A DNA stretch of 64,000 nucleotides, taken from Helianthus annuus. Taxonomy: Eukaryota > Streptophyta > Magnoliopsida > Asterales > Asteraceae. The DNA is taken from NCBI RefSeq assembly GCF_002127325.2, contig NC_035443.2, positions 118,354,251-118,418,250 of the forward strand, given 5' to 3'. The position numbers were made by a program, and so were the translations under genes. This document shows positions 54,577-64,000 of this stretch, in pieces (position 1 is the first letter of the stretch; every line of letters begins with the position of its first letter). The notes beneath the pieces were generated by a model. The model ran no database searches. It saw only the letters and a list, made by a program, of their open reading frames with translations, and was not told where the DNA came from.

Positions 54577-56325
54577 TGATGCGTGTAAAACGCAACATAT
54601 AAATTACACCAAATGAGGCATAAAACTAACCCTTTTTTAGTACTAATGTTGGAAAAAGTGTGCTTTTGTCTTCCTTTTGTATTTTCATGGTTAAATGAGC
54701 CTAAATGAACAAAAGAAGCAAAAATGAGCCAAATCTAACATAAATACAAGAAAAGGAAAGAACATGGCATGCCCGACCACTCGATAAGCATCTTCCCAAG
54801 CAAAAACAAGAGACTAGAAGGCTGAACACGCCCCGTACCCAGCGGACACGGGGGCGTGCTCACGTGTCTGTAGAAAAGACAAAGTTGTAGAAACTTCTAT
54901 TTCCCAACACGGGGGCGTGCCTAGCTCAACACGACCGTGGTCAATGCTAAGATTCGCAGAATCCAAGCAAATCTTGATAGAACAGATACGCTTATGCACA
55001 CGGGGCCATGCCCAACAGACACGGGGGCGTGTGGAGCTAATACACACAAACTGCAATTAATGAAGAAAGAGAAAGTGGGTGGACACGGGGCCGTGTCCGC
55101 TGGACACGGGGCCGTGTCCGGGCTTCTGTGCAGGCTATAAATAGAGGTGCTTGGTTCACTTCAAAGGCATCCCTTAGCAAACCACCTCTCTCCCACTTCA
55201 CCCACACTCCACCACCATCACAACACCCACATCCACCACCATCATCCATCATAGAGTGTGTGTAGTAGTCTCGGGATCCAAGATTGATAGTAAGAGTTCT
55301 TGACAATCAAAGGCCATGTTTGCCTAAGTCTCTTACATCACTTGGTGAAGACAAGCATTTAGTGTAATACTTTTGTTTTTTAATCTTTTCGCACTTTTTA
55401 TTTAGTTTTGTATTAATGACTTTCATAACTAGTTTCTTATGTTGAAGGTGAAACTTCCTTATCATTTGTTTGTGGTGTCTTGGCGTTATTTTACTGTCTA
55501 TATAAAATAAAAGATTTACACCATTCATATCTCTACGGTCTATATAGAGATATGTTGGCTACCTGGTCGGGGGTTAAGGGAATGGTTTGGTAAGGTTCTT
55601 GCCTTGTTCAGTGTATAGATCCTGCAAGGACCTGGGTCAAGCTTACTAGGACCTCCTTGAATACCCACTGGTATTGGATGGCGGGGGTGCGAATGGCTTG
55701 ATCCCCTCATATGTAAACTACTATTAATACATTAACCCGGCTACTTGGTATTGTATCCCTGCTGACTCAAACCACTTAGCCGAGGGTAACGTCACCTTCA
55801 AAAGAGGGGCCTACCACATTACGCATTAATAACTTAATTAATTATCTTTCAATAATCCAACCCTTTAGGATTGTATCCTTGCTGACTCAAACTACTGGGT
55901 TGAGGGTAACGGCACCTTTAAAAGAGAGGCCTACTACTATAACTAAGATAATCTCTTAAAAAGTGCAAACGTGCGGAAAACATCAAAGGTTACACTAAAG
56001 GCGAGTTGGATTCAAGTGATTCATCTTGTCTATCTGTTTTATTTCATTTTTATTTTCAGCATTTTTAGTTTTTATTTTCATGTTTAAAAGTTTTTCTAAA
56101 CTTTTGATTTGATTAGACGTTGAGAATAAACCGGTACTAAAAGCTCTTGTGTCCTTGGATGACCTCGGTATCTTACCGACGCTATACTACGCTCATGATG
56201 GGTGCACTTGCCCATATGTGTGTTTAGTGTTAGTAAAATATCGTGTTTTATAAAATTAAAACTTGACTAAAGTGTTAAAAGGGCTTAAAATATAGATAAA
56301 AATACATAACGCTACACACGCATTA
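54577..56325 (+). repeat. 5' LTR of element B
   Basis: Palindrome pairs at about 54823-54856, 54905-54939, 54997-55033 and 55080-55120; TATAAATA at 55136-55143; two about-85-bp direct repeats near 55730-55815 and 55855-55940 as in A. Confidence 0.88.
55136..55143 (+). promoter_or_regulatory. TATA box of the element B 5' LTR
   Basis: TATAAATAGAGGTGC, about 16 bases after the fourth palindrome pair. Kept in the 3' LTR at 61318-61325. Confidence 0.75.
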
Positions 56326-56331
56326 AGTTTT

Positions 56332-56348
56332 TGGCACCGTTGTCGGGG
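56332..56348 (+). other. Primer binding site of element B (tRNA-Asp, two mismatches)
   Basis: TGGCACCGTTGTCGGGG differs from the element A site at two positions, one G to A and one C to T, as expected from decay of methylated cytosines. Confidence 0.85.
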
Positions 56349-56449
56349 ACACAAGGATTTTAAAAAAGTTAGGAATCAACGGCCTAATCGTTTTTCTTAT
56401 TTTTCTGTTTTTTTAGGAATTTTCTTAAATATTCAGCTTCTGCAGACTG

Positions 56450-56655
56450 CAGCACGGGGTCGTGCCTGGTCGGACACGGGCCGTGCCCAACATCGTTACT
56501 GGCAGTTTTTTTTTTCCGAGTTACAGAGAGCTGAGCACGGGGTCGTGTTGGTGCAGCACGGGGCCGTGTCGAGCTCTCCAGTAATATGGTTCCGGAAAAC
56601 AGTCACCGTAACTCCGACCACGGGCCGTGTTCATCTGAGCACGGGGCCGTGGTGA
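56450..56655. repeat. Three paired GC palindromes in the leader of element B
   Basis: Pairs at about 56450-56491, 56530-56574 and 56615-56655, the counterparts of 4346-4563. Confidence 0.85.
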
Positions 56656-56734
56656 AACTTCTGACCAACGTTCTTTTTGTTTTTATTGCAGAACTTGGAA
56701 TCCAGGCGCCGCACTTGAACTTTCTACGCAGTGT

Positions 56735-58997
56735 ATGAGCTCCAATTCCAATAGAGACATAAAAGAACCTCTAGACGAATTCAAACGCTTTCTAAGAAAA
56801 AGACTTAAAGCTAAAAACCAAGAGAAAGTTTCGGGGGACCCACTTCCAATGGCGGATCAACGTACCCTCATGGATTACCTACGACCCACTGTAGGTAATC
56901 TTGGCGCCGCTATCAATGCACCGAATGTCGATACCAACAACTTCGAACTTCGGCCGCATTTGATACAAATGCTCCAAAACTCCGCAACCTTCCACGGGCT
57001 TGCGGACGAAGGTCCCCATTTACAAAATACTAACTTCTTGGAAATATGTGATACTTTTAGGATCAACGGAGCCTCAAACGACGCCATCCGCCTTCGAATG
57101 TTTCCCTTTTCACTAAAAGACCAAGCTAAGGCTTGGCTTAACACCCTCCCAGTTGGTTCGGTAAACACCTAGGATGAACTAGCCCAAAAGTTTTTGTATA
57201 AGTATTTCCCTCCTTCTAAAACGGCTACATTAATGACTGAAATTAATACATACTCACAAGAGGATGGGGAATCCTTATATGATACTTGGGAAAGGTTCAA
57301 GGAGCTACTAAGGAAGTGTCCTCACCATGGTCTTGCGGTATGGCAACAAGTATCCACTTTTTATATTGGGTTGTTGCCACACACGAGACAAACACTTGAC
57401 TCTTGCTCCGGGGACTTTAAGGTAATTACCGTCCAAATGAAATTTATAATCAAATTGAGTAAATTGCTCAAAACAATTTTCAGTGGCACACTCCCCGAGG
57501 CACTAAATCTATTGCCCCGGGAGCCCATAAGGTTGACGAAAGCACATCTTTACAAGCCCAAATCGAGGCCCTTTCTTCAAAAATCAAAAAGCTAGAAATG
57601 GCAAAAACGGCCTCAGTTATGGCTTGTGAAGGGTGTGGTGGGCCGCATGAAAATTGGAGTTGTATGAAAGAAATGGATAATCAAACGGAAATGGTAAACT
57701 ATATTGATAATAGACCTAGGTCGTCAGGTCCTCCGACAGGTACCTACAACCAAGGATGCGTAACCACCCTAACCTTGGTTGGAGAGAACCTGGCAATAGT
57801 AGTAACCAACAAAATCAAAACCAAAGAACAAACTTTCAACAACCACGAAACGAGTCACAAAATTTCTCTCAACAACAACAAGGGGGACGAGAGAGGTTTG
57901 AAGACACCGTCTCACGCCTCATCTCTGACATTGATAAGAAAAACTCGGATCGATTTCAACAAATAGAATCTAATTGTAGAAACCAACAAGCTAGTATTCA
58001 AAACATTGAAAAACAATTAAATCAACTAGCTCAAAATTTTTCTGAGAGGCCACAAGGTGCGTTACCTAGCAATACCAAAACAAACCCAAGGGCGCAAGTA
58101 CATCTTATCACATTGAGAAACCGTACCGTAGGTCCCGAGGAGGCTCCGCTTCCCACAACTGAAAGGAGTCCTCCTATCCAAACCACAGCTTCGCCAACAC
58201 CCCAAAAAGAGACGACTCCTACACCGAACCAAGAGCCCCCCAAGAATCCTCCGGTACCTTATCCCGGTCGGTTACTTCGCCAAAAGACCGATGAGCAATT
58301 CACAAAATTCGTAAATTTACTAAAACAATTGCATGTCAATATTCCATTTGTGAAAGTCCAAACCCAAATGCCTAAATATTCAAAATTCATGAGGGACTTT
58401 CTCACTCACAAAAGGAAAATTGAATCATTGCAATTAGTTAATTTAAGCGAAGAATGCTCCGCCTTACAACTCAACAAACTCCCACAAAAGCAGATCGACC
58501 CCGGAAGCTTTACCATCCCTTGTTCGATTGGGGAATCACCCATACGCAATGAACTAGCCGATCTTGGGGCTAGCATCAACCTCATGCCCGCATCAATGTT
58601 CGACCGACTCGGCCTAGGGAAAACAAGCCCTACAAAAATGAGCATACAGCTCGCCGATAGGTCCATTAAATATCCACAAGGTGTAGCCGAAAATCTATTG
58701 GTAAACGTCGGAGACTTTGTCTTCCCGGCCGACTTTGTCATATTAGATATGGAGGAAGATACCGAAGTACCACTCATCTTAGGAAGACCATTCCTAGCCA
58801 CGGCTCACGCAGTGGTGGACATGTATGGTGGGACACTAACATTGAGGGTTGGGGACAAGGAAATGAAGTTTGAGGTTGGGAAAAGAGTAGAAGATGACGA
58901 CCCGGTCAACTACATGAAAGTCATAGACTCAAGTTTGGATGATGCTCTCCGACGGTGCAACATGGGATGCAACCCGTCCTACTTGGGTAACATATGA
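56735..58997 (+). pseudogene. Broken gag-protease of element B
   Basis: Same protein as the element A ORF. It starts at an ATG in the same context, has a TAG at 57170-57172 where A has Trp in NTWDEL, one-base losses near 57417 (Gly-rich turn before NRRPQ) and near 57755 (after TYNQG), and disturbed sequence between. The zinc knuckle CEGCGGPHENWSC at about 57625-57663 and the whole protease frame from 57756 survive, including DLGASINLMP and LILGRPFLA. At least three lesions make it non-functional. Confidence 0.88.
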
Positions 58998-60764
58998 CTG
59001 GCTTTGGGTCTAGCCAAGGACCCTTATAAACGTGGCACACCACAGAGGCATTCCGCGGAACTATCCTTAATTTTAATTAGATTAACTTTTATGCTTTCTA
59101 GTTTAGTTTTAATTTTCAGGAATAAAACACACTCGGGATGGTGAAGGATACTAAGGGAAACTTGAACCAACACCCCCATACACAAAAACAGAGTCTCCCG
59201 ATAATTTTTCTTCATTACAGCAAGTTTAGCACGGGTCGTGCCCAGCCAACACGCCCTGTGCTCAAGGGTCTGCAGAAAAACGGCCAGTTCAGGTAACTGG
59301 ACATGGGGCGTGTTCGCTGAACACGCCCCCGTGCCCAGCCTTCTGTTATTTCTGATACTGACAATCTAAACACGGGGTCGTGCCCGGTCACCACGGCCCG
59401 TGTCCAGATGCCTAGTAACCAAATTTTTTTTTTGTTTTTAACACATTTTTTATACATTCAATCAACCTAAAAACTTATTTTGGGGCATATTGAGGACAAT
59501 GTGTAATTTAAGTGTGTGTGTAGGGGGGGATGCTAAAATCTTGAATTTTGCAAGTCCTAATTACAAGCCTTACACAAAACTCTATTTGAACCGCTAAACA
59601 CCCCAAATTTTTTCAAAAAAAAAATTCATTTTTTTTACTTGTCTTGGTTTAATTTGGGAATAACAAGTTCTAAAAAGTTTATATTTTTACAAATTTACAA
59701 CCGATAGCGTCATGATAAAAAGAACCAACATAAGAAAATTATGAAACGGCATGACAAATCTAGTTAAAATTTGATTATATATACTTGATCACATTAAAAA
59801 CCCATTCCCACAAAAAGTGAGTTTCGAGTCTTTATTGAGCATACAAATACACATCTTTAAACTAAATGCTCATCTATCGTTTCTTGTGTGAATAGTCGCT
59901 TGGTTTCTTACGACTCTAGAACTTGCCATAATGATACATTCCCGGTTCTTACCAACTTAAACCCAAGTAAATAAATGATGGAGGCACTAGGACTAACCCT
60001 TTTTCTTTTCAACACCATTATTTTTTTTACCACCTATCCAAAATCCCCCAAATTAACCCCTTTGAGCCTAAACCTTTTCATTTCTAAACCCACAAAACAA
60101 ACACCATTTTTCCCACCAAAAACCATTTTTATTTTAAACCCTTTATTTTAGTAAAAAACTCGGTTTTCATGTGACATTTCTTATAAAAAAAATTTAGCGA
60201 TAAACAAACAAGTTCCTCAAAAGAAACTTTCTTTGAAAAATGCTTAGTTTAAATAAAAAGTCACAAAAATAAAAATATTTACGAAAACCGATGCTTTTTA
60301 CGCCTTTCGCCCTTTCTACTAACCACTAACCCAAAACCACCTGCCTTTAACCCAAGCCTAACCTTTCCCCAAGTCCTCTTCATATTTACAAAGGTTTTGA
60401 GTTAAAAAGGAGGAGGATTGATTGCTTGGCAAGCATATGGTAGAAGTAAGTTCCATGCCAGTCTCGAGTGTTTCACAAAAATACATCTTCGGCCGTGTGT
60501 TGAGTGCTCTCCCGTAAGGTATGTGAACTTGTATATAAATGGAATTTTAAAGAGGCATGTTATGCCCAAATAAGTAATTTCTCTTATGAAACGTTCTAAA
60601 TAAATCATAACGAATATGATTATAAATAGCATAAAAATAAAGCCTAAATAAAGATCTTGGAATCCCGACACTCAAGACAAGCCCAAAACTTCTCTTGTAC
60701 CCATTCCATTTGGGTGTGTAAGCCACATTATAAAGAGTTTTGCTTGAGGACAAGCAAAGATTCA
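58998..60764 (+). other. 3' non-coding region of element B
   Basis: Collinear with 291-2051 of element A in reverse. Palindrome pairs at about 59227-59262, 59302-59340 and 59371-59406. No pol remnant. Confidence 0.8.
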
Positions 60765-60778
60765 AGTGTGGGGGTATT
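60765..60778 (+). other. Polypurine tract of element B
   Basis: AGTGTGGGGGTATT directly before the 3' LTR. Confidence 0.85.
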
Positions 60779-62513
60779 TGATGTGTGTAAAATGCAACAT
60801 GTAAATTACATCAAATGAGGTATAAAACTAACCCTTTTTTAGTACTAATGTTGGAAAAAGTGTGCTTTTGTCTTCCTTTTGTATTTTTAGGGTTAAATGA
60901 GCTTAAATGAACAAAAGAAGCAAAAATGCAGCCAAATCTAACATAAATACAAGAAAAGTAATGAACATGGCATGCCCGACCCCTCGACAAGCATCTTCCC
61001 AAGCAAAAATAAGAGATCAGAAGGCTGAACACGCCCCGTGCCCAGCGGACACGAGGGCGTGCTCACGTGTCTGCAGAAAAGACAAAGTTGTAGAAGCTTC
61101 TATTTCCTAACACGGGGGCGTGCCCAGCTCAACACGGCCGTGGTCAACGCTAAGATTCGCAGAATCCAAGCAAATCTTGATAGTACAGATACGCTTCTGC
61201 ACACGGGGCCATGCCCAGCGGACACGGGGGCATGTGGAGCTAATACAGACAAACTGCAATTAATGAAGAAAGAGAAAGTGGGTGGACATGGGGCCGTGTC
61301 CGGGCTTCTGTGCAGGCTATAAATAGAGGTGCTTGGTTCACTTCAAAGGCATCCCTTGGCAAACCACCTCTCTCCCACTTCACCCACACTCCATCACCAT
61401 CACAACACCCACATCCACCCCCATCATCCATCATCCATCATTGAGTGTGTGTAGTAGTCTTGGGATCCAAGATTGATATTAAGAGTTCTTGACAATCAAA
61501 GGCCATGTTTGCCTAAGTCTCTTACATCACTTGGTGAAGACAAGCATTTAGTGTAATACTTTTGTTTTTTAATTTTTTCGCACTTTTTATTTGGTTTTGT
61601 ATTTATGACATTAATTACTAGTTTCTTATGTTGAAGGTGAAACTTCCTTATCATTTGTCCGTGGTGTCTTGGCGTTATTTTACTGTCTATATAAAATAAA
61701 TGATTTACACCATTCACATCTCTACGGTCTATATGGAGATATGTTGGCTACCTGGTCGGGGGTTAAGGGAATGGTTTGGTAAGGTTCTTGCCTTGTTCAG
61801 TGTATAGATCCTGCAAGGACCTGGGTCAAGCTTACTTGGACCTCCTTCAATACCCACTGGTATTGGATGGCAGGGGTGCGAATGGCTTGATCCCCTCTTA
61901 TGTAAACTACTATTAATACATTAACCCAGCTACTTGGGATTGTATCCCTGCTGACTCAAACCACTTAGCCGAGGGTAACGTCACCTTCAAAAGAGGGGCT
62001 TACCACATTACGCATTAATAACTTAATTAATTATCTTTCAATAATCCAACCCTTTATGATTGTATCCTTGCTGACAAATTACTGGGTTGAGGGTAACGTC
62101 ACCTTCAAAAGAGGGGCCTACTACTATAACTAAGATAATCTCTTAAATAGTGCAAAAGTGCGGAAAACATCAAAGGTTACACTAAAGGCGAGTCGGATCC
62201 AAGTGATTCATCTTATCTATATGTTTTATTTTATTTTTATTTTCAGCATTTTTAGTTTTTATTTTCATGTTTAAAACTTTTTCTAAACTTTTGATTTGAT
62301 TAGACGTTGAGGATAAACCGGTACTAAAAGCTCTTGTGTCCGTGGACGACCTCGGTATCTTACTGATGCTATACTACGCTCATGATGGGTGCACTTGCCC
62401 ATATGTGTGTTTAGTGTTAGTAAAATATCATGTTTTATAAATTTAAAACTTGACTATATTGTTAAAAAGGGCTAAAAATATACATAAAAATACATAACGC
62501 TACACACGCATCA
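60779..62513 (+). repeat. 3' LTR of element B
   Basis: Palindrome pairs at about 61026-61062, 61110-61145 and 61199-61236. The fourth, next to the TATA box, is reduced to one palindrome (61283-61303). Confidence 0.88.
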
Positions 62514-63043
62514 ACAACATCTCCTTGAGCAACACAACCAGCATGACCACCAGCATCAACACCTCCATAACTACCCCTAGGTCCTCTAGCAATATGATGC
62601 CTAGCAGCATGCCCTAGACCAAAACCAACAAGTCCAGGGGGTCTAACCTCTACCAATCTAGGGCCTTTTGGCGTATCCCTAAGAATAACCATCTGACCTA
62701 ATGTGGATATCTTAATATTCTATGTAGGAGCACATAGTGTCAAATGCTGCCACTCATCTGTTGGGATTAGATCTAGCTGATGTGCTATCTCAGTAATCCA
62801 TACACCACCACCAATACTAGCCTGAGGTGCGCGAAATATATGTAAAGTGAAATAAGAAGCTAATGCATGTGCAAGTTGAACATGGTGGTGTGTCATCAAA
62901 CACCACATATAAAATGAATCAGTCAAGGTGTATCTCTCTCTGTTGTCTCTCCTGCATGTAATGGCCTGACTTACTATCATATGAATAAAATGACCAAATG
63001 GATCTCTAAACCAAGGAGCACGACTATCTCTGTTAGTGAACAT
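62514..63043 (-). pseudogene. Athila-type ORF1 fragment interrupted by element B
   Basis: On the minus strand from 63043: FRDPFGHFIHMIVSQAIT, YTLTDSFYMWCLMTHHHVQL and AHALASYF match the conserved core of the Athila ORF1 family (plant gypsy), with an ITEIAHQLDL-like end. A TAG at 62720-62722 interrupts, then the frame goes on through QMVILRDTPKGPRLVEV and a Gly-rich stretch to the insertion point of B. The N-terminal half and all of pol are absent from the window. Confidence 0.65.
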
Positions 63044-63350
63044 TATGTATGCCCACCACTGTGCGAATAGGCTAGATAGAGCGTGTTGTGAATATTGTAT
63101 AGTTACGAGTTAGAAACAAACACATGAGACCTTAGAGAGGACGAGAGCACGTTCGTACAGATGAGACTCATCCGCATGGACAAGACACATCCTCACGGAT
63201 GTGTTCATTCTCACCAAACTTCATGTATAAATAGGGTCATGTGTTCATTAGATGTTAAGTTTTGGACTTTAGAGGGGAAATTCTGGAGAGATTGCATGAT
63301 GTTCTCTCCAGCTTGTAAATGATGTATACTCTTTCAGTATGTAATGAAAC
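63044..63350. other. Spacer with a TATA-like element
   Basis: Non-coding. TATAAATAGG at 63226 and the following AG-rich leader resemble an LTR promoter, but no paired LTR or boundary was found. Confidence 0.35.
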
Positions 63351-64000
63351 TGTAACGTCCATAATTTTTCCTTTAAATTTATTAAATGACAACATACTTT
63401 TCTAACAAAATTTGGGCATGACCCGTTTGTAAACGGGCGGTACCCTGTTTTTCATAATCAAATTTCATTCAAACTATACGCAAACATTCAAAAGACATGA
63501 CATACACAACAAAAGATGACCTATTTTTAGTTTCGAAACCATTAAGTTTATGTACGCACTTACGACAACTTTTCAAAAGACAACCATGACCAAACTAGTT
63601 TTAAGTACAAAGCATAGACATAAGTAACTAGGTAATTTGACATTGACTTTATACAAAATGCGGAGCGCTTGACGGGCTTGAGGTGTGTTCGATCCGGGCA
63701 AAGCTTGATAGCTAGACATGAGATTTACCTACATGACCACAACATCAAAACTCATTAGAACAAAGTTTCCTTCTTTAACCCAAGAAATTAACTTACGGAC
63801 TTGAAATAAACGTGACATTCACGACTTGTATTAAACTACATTCTTTCATACTTGTACGGTAGTGAGTTCCAACGGAACTTCATGCCACTCTTTCTAGTCT
63901 TACAATTTCATCATTCGACCCATTCAAGAGAAGGGTCCATTCATATATCTTAACCATGCTTGATTCAAATTAGCACAATTATGGATAAACACATATCTAA
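63351..64000 (-). repeat. Possible chromovirus-type LTR start running off the window
   Basis: TGTAACGTCCATAATTTTT resembles the LTR starts of C (TGTAACACCCC) and G (TGTCACACCCC). The following AT-rich sequence with GCGGAGCGCTTGACGG is compatible with such an LTR. No primer site precedes it, so it would be a solo or truncated copy. Confidence 0.3.

Larger units (their letters stand above)
54577..62513 (+). mobile_element. Element B: older non-autonomous sister of element A (gag-protease only)
   Basis: LTRs 54577-56325 (1749 bp) and 60779-62513 (1735 bp) start TGATG(C/T)GTGTAAAA and end ACACACGCAT(C/T)A. Flanking pentamers ACAAT (54572-54576) and ACAAC (62514-62518) are a near-perfect target duplication. 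The tRNA-Asp primer site, three leader palindrome pairs, gag-protease, three further pairs, a long non-coding region and the polypurine tract are in the same order as in A. LTR divergence is several percent by eye, gag is broken and the primer site has two transitions, so B is clearly older. It interrupts an Athila ORF1 of opposite sense. Confidence 0.9.

Noticed and set aside
59215..63000. Short ORFs within the 3' region and LTR of element B
   Set aside because: Similar frames recur only because the LTR is repeated; they contain translated palindromes and differ between copies.

Overview
The window is plant nuclear DNA dominated by transposable elements. LTR retrotransposons of plant type (Ty3/gypsy of Athila/Tat type and of chromovirus type, and Ty1/copia) make up most of it, together with a plant L1 LINE, PIF/Harbinger and hAT relics, Helitron-like ends and AT-rich spacers. 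The element families resemble those I know from composites (Asteraceae), so I suggest a large composite genome; this is a family-level impression and not proof. There is one plausible intact host-type gene, a divergent histone H3 (19943-20353, +), and one captured host-gene fragment (5' end of a CCT6 chaperonin gene, about 28330-28953, +).

Layout. 1-6381: element A (minus), a young gag-protease-only gypsy element with an intact 743-codon ORF, tRNA-Asp primer site and 1696-bp LTR; its distal LTR runs off the left edge. 6382-about 9373: LTR and primer site of a chromovirus-like element (G) that A interrupted. 9374-12702: spacers, a hAT-like GC/CT-rich element holding a 421-bp inverted-repeat MITE with 8-bp target duplication, and microsatellites. 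12703-19129: copia element H (+) with 432-bp LTRs about 2% apart but a decayed interior. 19130-26290: histone H3-like gene, L1 fragment, hAT-type ends, tandem duplications, two Helitron-like 3' ends and a SINE-like tRNA-derived repeat. 26309-33363: a chromovirus-like LTR (F) split by element E (26397-31152, minus), a non-coding copia-like element carrying the CCT6 fragment. 33364-37837: a short-motif array, a Harbinger transposase fragment, a 2-kb Harbinger element carrying only a SANT/NAM-associated ORF, and a 701-bp hAT relic. 38453-54327: copia element D (minus; gag only, coiled-coil rich) split by the chromovirus C (43277-53125, minus; complete LTRs, TSD, gag-pol with chromodomain-like tail, several lesions). 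54508-63043: an Athila ORF1 fragment split by element B (54577-62513, +), an older sister of A. 63044-64000: spacer and a possible further LTR start.

How it fits together. The nesting (C in D, E in F, B in an Athila ORF1, A in G, MITE in hAT) gives a relative timeline. Most elements cannot move alone: A and B have Gag and protease but no reverse transcriptase or integrase, D has only gag, E has nothing coding of its own, and H was probably already dead inside when it inserted. They must have been served in trans by partners outside the window. The most unusual shared feature is that each of several LTR families carries its own short motif repeated many times in its LTR and/or untranslated leader: paired GC palindromes in A and B, TTGTGCGA in C, AGCGAACC in D, ACTCGGAC in E and CTCGAGACC in H.
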